The notes under the pieces: generated by a model | What the model was told of the DNA's origin: nothing | Databases searched by the model: none | Seen by the model: the letters and a program-made list of their open reading frames with translations, nothing else | Translations under genes and position numbers: made by a program | In this document: positions 44,101 to 56,082 of the stretch, in pieces | Numbering within the stretch: the first letter of the stretch is position 1 | Layout of the letters: each line of letters starts with the position of its first letter | NCBI GenBank assembly: GCA_021234155.1 | Contig: JAJEKV010000343.1 | Coordinates: forward strand, 233,012 to 297,011 | From: Isoetes taiwanensis | Taxonomy: Eukaryota; Streptophyta; Lycopodiopsida; Isoetales; Isoetaceae | DNA: 64,000 bases | Reading direction: 5' to 3'

Positions 44101-44600
44101 GCAATCATCCGTTCTTAGCAAAGAGCTTAGGATATTGGGTTTGGGTCTCTGAGACATTGAGTGTTAATGGGCTAAATTTTTCAATGGTCATAGCTATGCC
44201 ATCCCCTTGTCCGCCAAACGCAGAGAAACCGGCAGACTGAGCGGTATACGAACGCATTTATAAAGCAACTTTTTGTAATGCAATCTTTGGAGCATTAATA
44301 GTTAAATATGATGTCCTCCTTATTAAACGTAGATCCTTCTATATTGCCCCATATCATTATATCCAAGATTTAGATTCCAAATTTTGCCTAAGATTTAGAA
44401 TCAAGGGTATATCATCATGTGCATAGTTAATTTGAAAACGTGCCCACCCCATGCACACACATATAAATAGGAGGCCTTTGTGCTTCAAAGCACCATTCGG
44501 GACAACTCTTCTCGCTCATCTTTTCCATAGCCCTTCCATTCCTAAAGGTATCCATTCGGCCTTATCCTTGCTCCTTTGTATTTTTATATAATGCACCCCT

Positions 44601-45058
44601 ATGGCTTTTTTTGACCACTTTTGTTGTGCCAATTCTTGGTCTATGGTGTTCTTTGTTTTCTGAATTATTGTATAGACAATACTTTTTGGATTGACGACGT
44701 CCCTCGTTTTAGGATGGGCATCCCATTGCCGGAGTCCATTGTCATGGGGACATCTAATATAAAACGATTCCTATATATAGCAATTAAAGGGCATGGGGAT
44801 GAATTATACCACGTTGAATGTGGTTGGATCCAAGGATCCTCGGAGGTTCTTTTCGACACCTTAGTCAGCATGGCGCTTTTCTCCCTAAGTCTCTTCTCAA
44901 TAAACTAGAATTAATGGAGACAAACTATCCATCGGTTGATATTCTACTACCTTGATAAAGTACATGGGTTGTGGCTCTCTTGGCCCCTGTAGGAATTTTC
45001 AAGGTGGAGACTAAAATGGTGGATGGTAGAATTGAAGTGGAGATATTTAGTGGTACCA
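44601..45058 (+). pseudogene. ORF C, unit 3 copy
   Basis: TATA box (44462-44469) and the first half match units 1 and 2, but indels near 44660, 44865-44875, 44937 and 45053 break the frame and remove the stop. Several fall at CAG/CTG positions, so the breaks may be technical. Confidence 0.5.
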
Positions 45059-45358
45059 CGATACTCTATTTAGTCATTGATCAAGTTTGGATAACCGACT
45101 GTACCTTTGTTTGCTTTAATACTATAAGATTATAAGATTACCATATAAATACTGTTGGGGTGTCAATGGAGCTCGCTATATGTGTTTTTTAAACTATTCA
45201 ATTTGGTGTTTGTCTTTGCGTTGTATTAAATAGTGAAATTGGTTGGAAAAAGGAGGGGGCTATTGCCGAGTATCGATGTGTGTTTTGGCTGACTTTAACC
45301 GGGCGTTTGTCACTTGCATTGTAGTATATGGCGAAATTATTTGCATAAGTCTTCATCG

Positions 45359-48300
45359 GCTGCAATTTCTTTTGTTTCCAACAAATTCTTGAAGCCAGAA
45401 TCAACGATTTCAATATCAAATTCCTCGAATTTCGGCAAGAAGGAATATTCTCGGTGTGAATAGCTCTTCGTGAAAGAACTGATTAGAGATTAGAGAGTTC
45501 CACCGGTTCTAAAGGTGATCCTTGCAAAAACCACAAGCTAGCCTCGAGTTATGCTTGATAATTGTAAAGATTCTGATCCATCCATCCGTTTCGACGTCGG
45601 AAATCATGAGGAATGCAAGCCCCTACAAGGCTAGCATGATTGATCCACAAATTCGGCTCCAAACCTTTAGGAAATCAGCAAAATTCACCAAGAATTGAGT
45701 TTGTATCGAATAGGACAAATAAATCAAGAAAAAAGGCGCACATTGCTGGCGTGTCCCACCTCTTAGACTTTTCGCCATGACTTCATTTAGGATTCCCCGA
45801 ATCGGGATTTTGTCGACGCACTCTCTCAAGAGAAGTCTCGAGGCCATGTCCGCCCATGATGGGGGAACTCGGTGTCTTGCCCATTGACATGCATATCGAT
45901 GGGATAGGTCAAGGGATGCAAGGGCTGCGTCGATTCCTCTATCAATGGGGCGGCCATGGCAACAGGAAGGATGGCCAAAGGATTGTAGAAGGCTCAACTA
46001 AATTGAAAGATGGCAATAAACATAAATGATGCCCGCCCTCGGTTAGCAGGGGGTGGGAGTTTTGGGGGTTTAATCCTCTTTGTGTGTGTGTGTGTGTGGG
46101 AGGGAGGAGGGAGGGAGGGAGGGGAGGGAGGGGTTCGATTCGACTATTGCCGGAATTCTTTTGGGATGCATGTGGATTGAAGAAAGGAGGACACTCAAAG
46201 AGAAGTTTGGGACTGGTTGTGGGCCTTCACTTTGGGAGCCAAATGGTGTTGTATGTTATTTGGCAACCGGACACTCGACTTGAAGAAGACTTTTCCTGGA
46301 AAAGTCAAAGTTCTAGGTCAAATGGACAGACTTTCAGTCTATGGTCAAAGTCAAGGGAAACCAGAAGGGGACATTTTATTGTGACTTGCCATACTAATAA
46401 TTGTGAAGAGACATTTTCTACTTGCGAAATGGCATTTGCAATTCTAGAGACATTTTATTCGACTCATCATACCAATAATTGTGAAGAGACATTTTCTACT
46501 TGCCAAATGGCATTTGCAATTCTAGAGACATTTTATTGTGACACCATCTCAACATATATAATCACGATCCCCATTTTACGTTTTGATAGTATTATTTTTT
46601 CCCAAAGAAGAAATTTGGGGGCTTACACGCGGGAGGTCTTTCTAAAAGCGGATCAATTAAAAGGGAAGGCTAGGATCAATTAAAAGGGAAGGCTAGGACG
46701 AAATTGCATTTTTGGCCTAAATGATTGCCTTGATCTTATAATTAATAACCGTGAAACGATTATGAGGTAAATGGGGCTACAACCTTCTTCTACGGGTGGG
46801 ATGTGGTAGTGGTCGCTGATTGGATGCGATATGGGGAGCCTGTCTGCAGATCTTAGGGAAATATATGGATCCTTGATTGAATGATTGAATGATGGACAAC
46901 GTCTCTATAAAACCCAAAGAATGGAGATGGGCTCCTTGTTGTGTGCTATGGCTTCAAAGAGTTTAAAATTCTATGAGACCATCTCTAATTCTCACGGATG
47001 ATCATCTTCCATTGCCTAAGAGGATGGGGATCGACATACCAGTGATGATTGATAGTTGGATTTTGCATGATGGTAAATGGGGATTCATGATGGCGGCGGT
47101 ATGGAGGTGGCTATATTTGCAAAAATGGGTGATGGGTCCGATAATTTCTGGCTCGATGCAAGGGATGGCTCGTGGTGATGGCTTGGATTTGCCTCTATTC
47201 GAGTTTGCTTTGCCTCGAGAATGAAGATTTCTTGAATTAGACTTTTTTTTTGCTTACCGGGAGATCTAGAAGAAAATACTCAAAGTTGGACCATCGCTTG
47301 AACTGACCAACACTCGGGTGGAAGAGGACCCCGAGCTTGATGTTCTCGCCATATATATTTGGGTTTGATAACACATTTATTTGCAAGAGCCGCCTTTGTT
47401 TTGTTACGGAGGGGAGGTCCATGAATTTGATTTGGGTAAGTCCCGCGCTTTAAGAACTCGCTTGGATGAAAGCTTTTTTGTGGTTTATGGAACAATGAAG
47501 GTTTGTGAACATTGCATGTTTGTGAATTTGCAATTACATGGCTCAATTGGAAGTTTAAACTCTTCTAGATACCTATTTGCAACCCCCTAAACATTGGCTT
47601 CGTTGCAGTGTGTTGTCGCTATTTGAGCTTGGACAATGCTTCTTGATCATGGTTTTCTATCTTGATGGGTGTTTTGCGAGTAGTAAAGGTGTTTTTGTAC
47701 ATTGATTTTTGTTGTTACTCTAAATATGGCTTATTAGTTGATAGGAGGGCAAAGATGCAGCATGGAATGAATCTCTAATAACCCTACCAGATAACTAAAA
47801 TGCGCTACTTGATGTACATTCTCAAGTAGCTTAAAAAATCTTTGAAAAATGCAACTTGGGTGTTTTGTTGATGTTATACCTCCGCCAATTAAGACAACAA
47901 ATTATTGAATCCTTAAGAACACATTGATCCCAAAAGGAGATGTTGATATAACTGTCTTACTTTTGTCGGAATTCAACGCCCCAAACGCATTAAGCTCTTC
48001 ACCCCACTTGGTATATTCAAGTCCATCATTACCTTTTCTTTTTTGCAAATTGCAACATGATAAGGTGTTATTGGTTCAAAATATTGTTGTCCCCTTTCGA
48101 ACGTGATGTGCGAGGTATACTCTAAAACCTTCTTAATTTCACTGCGGATCGAAGCCAATTGGGAACTATGCCTTTGCATATCCCTCGGAACCAATAGGAA
48201 TACACAATGAAACCTCTATTCTCGGGTCAATTTCTAATGCACAATATTGCAAATCCTAGGGGTTAAATTCATTTTCAACATATATTTTTCTTCTTTGTAT

Positions 48301-48596
48301 TTGTTTCATAGCAAAGTTGTGTAAGCTAACACCATTGGGCCATTGGCATGAATTGTAAATCTTCAGTGAATTGGGCTTAAAAATATTACAGCATCTAGGA
48401 AGTCATTTTATCAATCTTTTATGCTGGTTTATCTTCTCATTTTCCAGTTGTACAGTTCATGTTGTGCTCTCTCATCTCATTCATGTTGTGCTCTCTCATC
48501 TCATCATCATCTGCCTTTAATCGACTGTCAAAAATAAATTTTACAGGGACTTGGTTTATGAAAACATGTGCATGGACTTGAAACCCTTTTTAAAGA
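45359..48596. repeat. Tandem array unit 4, truncated
   Basis: Matches unit 1 from 26226 to about 29446 and then stops: ...GAAACCCTTTTTAAAGA continues as CTCTCGTACATGG instead of the unit sequence. It carries damaged ORF A (about 45360-45585, minus), the SINE-like segment, and damaged ORF B (46948-47498). The last 350 bp (48240-48596) are again clean. Confidence 0.9.
46948..47498 (+). pseudogene. ORF B, unit 4 copy
   Basis: Recognisable throughout (TSLPLPKR-like start, ENEDF region, and CxxC region near 47380-47460) but with many 1-3 bp changes (GCCTGAGAA to GCCTCGAGAA, GTTCTGCC to GTTCTCGCC). Frame not maintained. Confidence 0.45.
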
Positions 48597-50400
48597 CTCT
48601 CGTACATGGACTTGAAAACCACAGGACTCTCGTACCCCTTAGGATCTGTCTCTTGCGAGCCCACAACAGCAGAGACGCCTCCTTCTGATTCCAATCCTAC
48701 CGGCACAGGCGGTTTCTCGGGCACAGGCTGCACAGGCTCCAAGTTCATAAACTCATCATTGGTTTATATTTTGCACAAACAAAATTTTAAGTGAGAAATC
48801 TAGACCTCTAAGACTGCATCATTTGGTTTATATTTAACATGATTATCAAAGTTGTTTTCAATTCATTGCCCAAGTATGAATGCAAAGAAATGATCATACC
48901 ATTAGACATGGTTTGGGCATGAGCTTAGAAAATTTGTTACTACACAAATGCATTGGCTTTAGATTATGTCTGGAAACATATTAAGAATTTAGAACCTGAC
49001 AAATGCATTGACTTTAAATTATGTCTGGAATCATGTTAAGAATTTAGAACCTGACTGCTTATATTCAGCATGTAAATCTAAAAATGCTTTTGTGATATTT
49101 ATTAGACCGCAGCACAAAAGCATAACTTTCGCCCATAGAAGGGTTTATAATTTAGCATAGATAAAATGCTTTGCGCCTTTTACAAAAGATGCGACAACAT
49201 TGTATTTCTGCTTTCAAACAGCAACTAAAACTCAGCTTGGGACATCTTGCAACGAAGAAAATGCTTCTGATTTTCTTTCCTTCTAAATCACGACTAGTAG
49301 CCACAATGCAAACCTACAGATCTATGAAACTTATATTTAAGAAAGATCTATGAAACTTGTATTTTAGAAAGATCTACAGCTTTATGAAACTTGTATTTAA
49401 GATAGATCATGAAAGATCTATCGACTGCACATGATCTGGTCTCAGTAATAAAGCAGTGGCAGTGGTGCCAATCTTACAGAATACAATAAGCAAGAAAAGA
49501 TAAACTAGGATAGTCTATAAACATTGTAAGCAGTTTACATTTAACAACAGATAAATCACAATCTGCACTCACTGATAAACCACAATATACTCACCGATAA
49601 ACCACAATATGCACTCTTTCTTAAAATCAGAGCTGTTTTGTCAAAAAAATAGCTGGAAAATAGAGTCAACCAAGCTTGCTATTGCTCCGTGACTCCGATT
49701 CTTGAGTCTCCAGAAGGAGTTTTCAAACTAATAACAAGTTATTTTAGCTGGATAAATCCTCCACATCTGACTCATTTTTAACCTCTAATTTCTCTAATCC
49801 CTCCTACATCCGCTTTTTTGTGTCATATTTGCATCTAATATCCGCCACTAATATCTCGTGCATCGTGAAATATTTGCAAAAAGAAACATGCTTCAATGGA
49901 GTAATGCTCCATGAACTAGTGCAAGGGAAAAAGAGATAGAAGCTTCTACCTCAGAAACCGCACGGTCCAAGATCTGAACTGGGTGTGTATCAATATCCAA
50001 GATCCGAACATGTGTATCAATATCCAAGATCCGAACTTCTAAATCGCGAGGAAAAATGGCTACAGAACTTGTGTGCTACCAGAAGAATTGGCTACAAGAA
50101 CCTGTATGCCGACCCATTCAAAACACATTCAAAACCTGTGGAAACCTATTCGATCTGTGCGAAATAGAGAATCCATTCGACCTGTGGAAACCGAAACAAC
50201 CTGCGTGTGAAAACCTATTCCACCTCTGAGAAAACTTTGACAAAGATGCTGGGCCGATTAAAACCCTAAAAAAAAAAAAAAAATCTTCTTCAAAGCTTCT
50301 TCAGACTAAGAAACAAACCTTCTGCATCACTAAGAAACTGATGCCGGACCAATAAAACACCTAAATCATTAGATTATCACAACCCTAAAGTTTTTCCATC
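48597..50400. other. AT-rich non-coding region with short tandem repeats
   Basis: No gene is supported. It contains imperfect tandem copies of AGATCTATGAAACTTGTATTTA (49318-49410), of GATAAACCACAATATGCACTC (49560-49620), and of TCAATATCCAAGATCCGAAC (49990-50037). An A-tract lies at 50267-50282. Confidence 0.5.
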
Positions 50401-50418
50401 ATACAGTTTTCCTAGCCT

Positions 50419-50873
50419 CGGTATAAATTTATACCGTCAAAAGCATCTGCCATGTTTTAGCCAGGCAAAAATCATGTTATATCCATGGAAGGTCAAGTTA
50501 TAACCATAAATAAAATTTTGTTTACAAGAAATTTCTTGTGTTATTGAATTTATAAGGAAATGTTTTTCAAGATAATGTATTGAATTTATAAGGAAATGTT
50601 TTTCAAGAGATCTCATGGTATAAATTTATACCGTGACTTCCTTTATAAAAAAATTCGGTATAAATTTATACTGCTCTCGGCATTTTCATGTGGGGAGACG
50701 GTATAAACTTATACCGCTTGAGCTCACTGGCGGTATAAATTTATACCACTCGAGTTCTTTCCCTGTGTACTGCTTGAGCTCACGTGGTAGAAATTTGAGC
50801 TCACGCGGTATAAATTTATACCGTTCGATAAATTCGTTGTATTGTTTGAACTCACCCGGTATAATTTTCTACC
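50419..50873. repeat. Cluster of GGTATAAATTTATACC palindromes
   Basis: The 16-bp palindrome GGTATAAATTTATACC, exact or with one to three changes, occurs at 50419-50434 (extended to CGGTATAAATTTATACCG), 50617-50632, 50657-50672, 50700-50715, 50732-50747, 50807-50822 and 50858-50873. GAGCTCAC- or CGAG-type text recurs between them. Spacing falls to 32-75 bp in the right half. This could be a decayed satellite or an array of binding sites. No ORF of substance. Confidence 0.85.
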
Positions 50874-51622
50874 ATCCAATAACGTGGGGAACATTAAAGC
50901 TTTCGAACTAACACTAAAAAACACCTTTTATGAAACAACCATGTTGTATGATTACCTGGCCATGTTGTATGATTACATTTTGGAGCAACTCTAAGGCGAA
51001 GCTAACAAGTTGCATGTTGTGACTCAAACGATACTGAGGTTAGCATGCGGGTTGCGGTTTCATTGGTAGACAATGCTGAGGAACGTATACTCATTGGCAG
51101 AGGACACGAATAGCTCTAGTGACCATGGTCTCAACATGTCAGACGACAACATGCATTCTGAATTAGCCGCAGTGTAACTTTGTTCAAAATGAAAAATCTA
51201 CACATTTTTTACAATTTTGTTCAAAAATTTGTAGTGATTTCAAAAACTTTAAATGCAGTGCCTTTTTGTCGCTCTAATGCACTTGATGTTTTATTCAATG
51301 TCTATTTTTTTTTAGTCTCTGAAATTGCTACTATTTTTCATGCTAAACTACGGGGCTAAAAAGGGGTACCAAACAATTTTGCATGGAAGCTAAGTTGAAT
51401 TAGCCCCTCAAAAATAGTACCTAAAATATTCAAATTGTCACACTTGTCACAAATTTACTTGGAAAAGGGACCTTTTTGAGGGAATCTTTCAAAGATTCCT
51501 TTTAAAGTGCGTTTGGAGCAAATAAGTGCGTTTCATTTTAAACTTTGTTATGTCTCCTTCCGTAGTTAGATAATTATGCTATCGCTATTGACATGTTATA
51601 CAGCTGCTTATATTTATTTGGG

Positions 51623-51885
51623 AGACATGCTATCTACATAATCTCGTTACGTTAAATTTATCGTAAAACGTATGTGTGGGATGGGTTATGATTTGTGCCA
51701 TCGACCTCATAGTTTAAGAAAGAAAACATGCCATTGATGTGGAAATGTGAGTGCATAATGAACTATGCTAATGTCTTAAGACATGCATATATAACCTCAT
51801 TACACTAAATTCGTCATAAACTATATGTGTGGGATGAGTTATGATGACATTAAAAAAGTCATGCCATTGATGTGGATATATGATA
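51623..51885. repeat. Diverged direct repeat, ~110 bp
   Basis: 51623-51750 and 51779-51885 share ACATGC...TCATTACACTAAATTCGTCA-like text and TATGTGTGGGATGRGTTATGA, then ATGCCATTGATGTGGA. Non-coding. Confidence 0.6.
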
Positions 51886-51886
51886 G

Positions 51887-52300
51887 TTGGTGCTAATGTT
51901 GTCCTTCCTTCGATTACAAACACAGATAATTAATCTCAATGCTTCTTCAAATTGTGTGACGGATCGCGCTTTGGAAAACATACAACATGTGAGTTATTCT
52001 TCTACGGTGACTTATGCACTGAGTTTGTGTACTAAATTTAGTGGATCAAGGAGTATGGATGGTAACGCATTGAACCCAGCCGAAAGTCAAATAGGTACAA
52101 GAGGGTCGGGGCATTATGTAAATTTGCGAACATTGGCGAGAGAGCGTACTAGACAGCGCCTATTTCAATCGACAGGAGATACACGCCATGTTGTACCAGT
52201 GATAGATGATAGGGAGAGGCACCGACAGAGGGCAAGAGTACGATACACAAATCTAAGCGAGGGTGCTCGAGAACTAGAGCGTGAGCGAGCGAGACAATGA
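51887..52300 (+). CDS. STPR-like Arg-rich repeat ORF (partial)
   Basis: The open frame's C-terminal half has short repeats of the style RERTRQRLFQST..., RERHRQRARVRYTNLSEGAR and ELERERARQ. These resemble STPR-type (R-x-R-Y-x-N-L-S-x-E) DNA-binding repeats found in some nuclear proteins and next to Helitron-type transposon proteins. The TGA after ERARQ is followed by an in-frame continuation. The N-terminal start is arbitrary. It is probably a transposon-derived fragment; the Helitron link is only a guess. Confidence 0.35.
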   Translation: MVLMLSFLRLQTQIINLNASSNCVTDRALENIQHVSYSSTVTYALSLCTKFSGSRSMDGNALNPAESQIGTRGSGHYVNLRTLARERTRQRLFQSTGDTRHVVPVIDDRERHRQRARVRYTNLSEGARELERERARQ

Positions 52301-52444
52301 TCGACACAGCTTCGGACTAGGACGATAAACACACATATTGTTGGAATAGATGGAGTTGTAGAGAGTGAAAATGCTCCAACTCCAAGTGTGTCGTCGACTG
52401 GTGGGGGTGAGTTTCTGTTCCTTTATATAGGGTCGAAGTCTAGG

Positions 52445-53419
52445 GTCTGGTCATATCCCCAGCCATGTGGAATGAATTGGAGCAGGTACTTAAAGCCTTT
52501 TTGGCATGGCCGCTCGGCATGAAATCCATAGTTCCATATCAGATTCTTCTGCAGGAGACAGGTTTCTTGCCTCTTCAATAGGCTGCACTTGATAGTCATA
52601 TTATTTTCTTCCAGAAGGTGGCGAGTATGGGCAATGAACGTCTCCCCAACCTGGCTTATACTGTGACCATGGGCCCACAACACCTTAAGGCGAGTTGGAA
52701 GGAGAGGCGAGCACAGTGGTTCTCCAGATGGGGCATACAAGAGCACAAGTGCATTCAAATTGAAACTGAAGGGGACCACAATCAGATGAGATAATACCTA
52801 GATGCTTGCTTCCTCAACAAACTTTGGGATATTGGTGCTCTTGAACATGTTAAGACAACGCACTATAAGGTCCTGGTCAACCCCACGCTCGCATATTTCC
52901 TCAGCGTTACCTCCGTGCACATTTGCCACGGAAAAAGTGCAAATTGATAGCTTCCATTTGCATGGTGCACATCGCTTGCGAATTGAGACAGGCAGATGGG
53001 CTCTGGAGACATGGGAGGATAAATTGTGTCTGTGTTGCAAACAGGGTATGATTGAAGATGAAAGCCATACTCTGCAGTATTCTCTGACATTTAGTCACAT
53101 TCGTGCCAGCTATGATGACTTGATCCTGCCTAACCAGCAGCTGCATGCACTGTTGGATATAACGCTAGTGGGCTCGTTAGGATCTTATCTCCAGGACATC
53201 ATGGATGCTGGCACTCAGTTATGTCCTCAGACGATACACTGAGACACATCACAATGTACCATTGTCATACATCATTTTATAGTCTCTCAGCATACCTATT
53301 ACTGCCAAGTTTTTTCCTTCAAAAACCTTCAAGGGTGAGGATTTTTTAATGTTTTTTAATCCTAGCAGTAATACGCTTGTTGCGTCCCTTGTTTGGATCC
53401 TATAGGCCAATTGGTCTCC
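52445..53419 (+). pseudogene. LINE 3' end, second member of the 7-kb LINE family
   Basis: Pieces align with the LINE at 6859-8808: ELEQVLKAFLAWPLGMKSIV and PYQILLQETGFLPLQ (about 52470-52580), WKERRAQWFSRWG, then HRLRIETGRW, LCLCCKQGMIEDESHTLQ (zinc motif, about 53026-53079). The 3' UTR ends with ATAGGCCAATTGGTCTC (53402-53418). Stops and frameshifts are frequent, and the element is older than the 7-kb copy. No RT catalytic region. Confidence 0.8.
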
Positions 53420-53459
53420 CTTTATATAACATAAGGTTTTGAATAGAGAGCATTTCAAG

Positions 53460-55320
53460 GCGATTATCCCGTGGTTTCCTACTCGATTGCATCATTTGCT
53501 TCCTTTTTAGTTTGCAGATACACACTGCTTAGATAGGAACTAATTTGAGCTTGTAATTGTCTGTAATGGCATCTACCTGAACATCATACTATGCCAAATT
53601 AATTTTCACGTTTATGTTCATCAATTTCGATTTTGAATAATATAATTGTCAATTACTTCCATTAAGCTATCTGTTTAAATCTCATGCGTCATGGAAACAT
53701 GAAGCAGTGGTGCAGGTCCAAATTTTGTCTTGTCGAATTTATTTGCTACACGTAATTCCAACTAGCAAGTGAGTTGAAAAGGAATAGGGGTTGAGAAGGA
53801 GAAACGTTCGTGGCAGCCTTGGCCGTTGCGATAAATTTCTTGTACCTTTGTTGTTCAGCAACTTGGCGACTTGCAGATATGCCCTTCCCACTTGTTTGCA
53901 TTTAAGTTATATGTACGGAGCTAGAAATTTACTTTGGAGCTGTGATGTTTACTCTAATTTACAGGTGTGTATCCATTGATTTCAGATATAAAGGATATGG
54001 GAAAATGTAAAAATATGCTCCAGCGGAGCTCTGGCATGGTTTTACACCTTGCCGACACTTCTAAGTCTACCAGAACTACTGGCCTAAGCTATGAAATTCG
54101 TTAAGCCTGGAAATAAAAATGTTGTAAAAATGTTTTTTACAAAAATAAGGAAAAACGAGAGAAAAAACATCATTGTTTTCTGGCATTCTATTTTTTCTTT
54201 TCCAGGCAGCCAAAAACTATTTCCAGCAAAAACCTAACTGCGTTCTTGAAGATTCTATTGTTCTTGGACAAGAAGAATAAGATGATCCTACTATGATTTT
54301 GGACGATATAGCTTAGATGCATGTTCAACTGGTTGCTTGATGTTTCTGATATTTCCCAGTTGGTTGAAGTCTTTGTTAGCATGTTTAGATGTAGGTTGAT
54401 CTGGTTTTGTAAGAGGCTATTAGGCTAGCTATAATTTCCCTTTATTAGAGCATGTTTTTCTGGCCATCAATGTAATTTCATGCTTGAATGTCACTTCCTT
54501 AATCTACTTTCTCTACTTTCTGCATCCCTTTATGATCCGGTAGCGTATTTTTTTCGTTTTTCAACTGCTCATAAAAATTACTTGTTTTTTTTTTTTATGT
54601 ATTTTCGAAGCTCTAAAAAAAACTGCGCAAATGTTTTTCGTCGCTTAGCTACTGGCAATCTCACAAATAGGCTTACCTGAGCTTTTGCTAGCAGATCATA
54701 TGCACATTGACAAAAAAAAATTCCTTGGATTTCCCCCTTTAGAAGTATTTTTGAATGTCGGTCTGAAGATCTCTGGTTAGATATCTCATTTTGGAAGTAT
54801 GAACGACTATCAATATCCTGCAAGGAGTTGAAGATGAAAAACATATGTCATTTCTTGTTTTTATCAGGTATTGATTTCTCTTATTTTCCGTTTGTCCAAA
54901 TCTATTTGCATTGACCCATTTATTTCAGAGAGAAGAAAAGTCTTATGTTAGAGCAGATATCCACCTAATATAGCAAAGACTGAAGTTAAATTCATCATTG
55001 AGGTAAATTCTATTATCCTTGCTCCAAGTCTTTTTATCCAATTCTTTGCAAATTAGTAAAGTATGGCGATCTAGGCCTCCATTGCTTGTATTAGATTAAA
55101 GATCTTTGCACAATTCATTTATTATAGCTTCCCAGATATTGTTATCATCAACCTTTTGGCTCGTTCATTATTTTCTAATTCCTGTTCGAGCTGTGTTGTT
55201 TCTCTTTTAACTAAGTTTTACCTAAATAATATTCTGGGCACTAGAATAACTTGTTACTGCCACTTTCTTATAGTTCAATTGTTGGACGAGATTTATTTGT
55301 TTTTCAGTTTTGAAAAATGG
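53460..55320. other. AT-rich non-coding region
   Basis: I see no gene, RNA or clear repeat here. Short minus- and plus-strand open frames are of random type. Confidence 0.4.
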
Positions 55321-55428
55321 CATGTTGTTTTCTTACCGTGTCGAGGTCATAAGTTTGTTGTGCTCCTTCTGGGTCCCATAGGCCAATTGGTCTCAATGGA
55401 CGATAAAAATCTTTCTTTCTTTCTTTCT
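55321..55428 (+). mobile_element. LINE 3' tail, third copy
   Basis: CATAGGCCAATTGGTCTCAA (55377-55396) followed by TGGACGATAAAAAT and a (CTTT)n tail (55411-55428) matches the 3' terminus of the LINE at 8756-8808 (there CATGGACATTAAAATATA plus (CCTT)n). Only the extreme 3' end is evident; the upstream boundary is not. Confidence 0.65.
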
Positions 55429-55659
55429 AGTTCCTTTTTTATGGATCTCCATCAAGAGTTCATATTATATTATATTGCTAGACCATGGGGTATGGTTGAT
55501 CCGAGGATCAATTCCTTGGCCCCGAAGTGTAGAATCTAATGTCTCTGTTGTATATATGTCAGATTATGAATGAAAAATTATTAATGATTAAAAGTACTAC
55601 ATGTGAAAACCACCAAGGCTATGAATTGGAAAGTCTTAATGATTAAACTACTACATGTA

Positions 55660-55855
55660 AAAACCACTGCATGTAAAGCTATAATGCAATGAGGTGTTAA
55701 TAAACTAACTTGTAATGCTTCGAACAACAAAACACTAGTGATTACAAATAGGAAAGTATTTATGATCTATTAAATAAAACACTACATATAAAGCTATAAT
55801 AAATTGAGATGTTAACAAACTAGTTTGAAATGTTTTGGACAAAACACTAGTAATT
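55660..55855. repeat. Diverged direct repeat, ~80 bp
   Basis: 55661-55744 and 55777-55855 share AAAGCTATAATRMAWTGAG, TGTTAAYAAACTARYTTG and AAAACACTAGT. Non-coding. Confidence 0.6.
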
Positions 55856-56082
55856 TATAACCATAACCAGGTCAAAACGATGTTAAAAAATCAGTGCTAT
55901 CTACTACTAAGCCATTTATGGTTTTGATGCACTAAACATGAAAGGTTGTGGACTACCAACCAATAATGACTTAAGAATTAAACAGGTTAACTTGCCACAA
56001 TATTTAATCATGTAGTTTTAATACTCACCATATTTAGAAACCACATTCATGAAGTGTTATACTAAACTATTGTTTGGGGTCT

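Larger units (their letters stand above)
39004..45358. repeat. Tandem array unit 3 (6355 bp)
   Basis: Same gene order as unit 1. Noisy at CTG/CAG sites from 39004 to about 41800 and again from about 43350 to 45358; the stretch 41800-43350 is close to unit 1. ORF A (38906-39226), ORF B (40581-41122) and ORF C (44601-45058) are all interrupted by small indels in the noisy parts. Confidence 0.9.

Noticed and set aside
26226..48596. Integrated circular DNA virus as the source of the tandem array
   Set aside because: Tandem ~6.4 kb units with genes on both strands fit superficially, but I see no Rep, capsid or polymerase motif. The unit contains SINE-like and exon-like host sequence, and the first junction shows ordinary unequal duplication.
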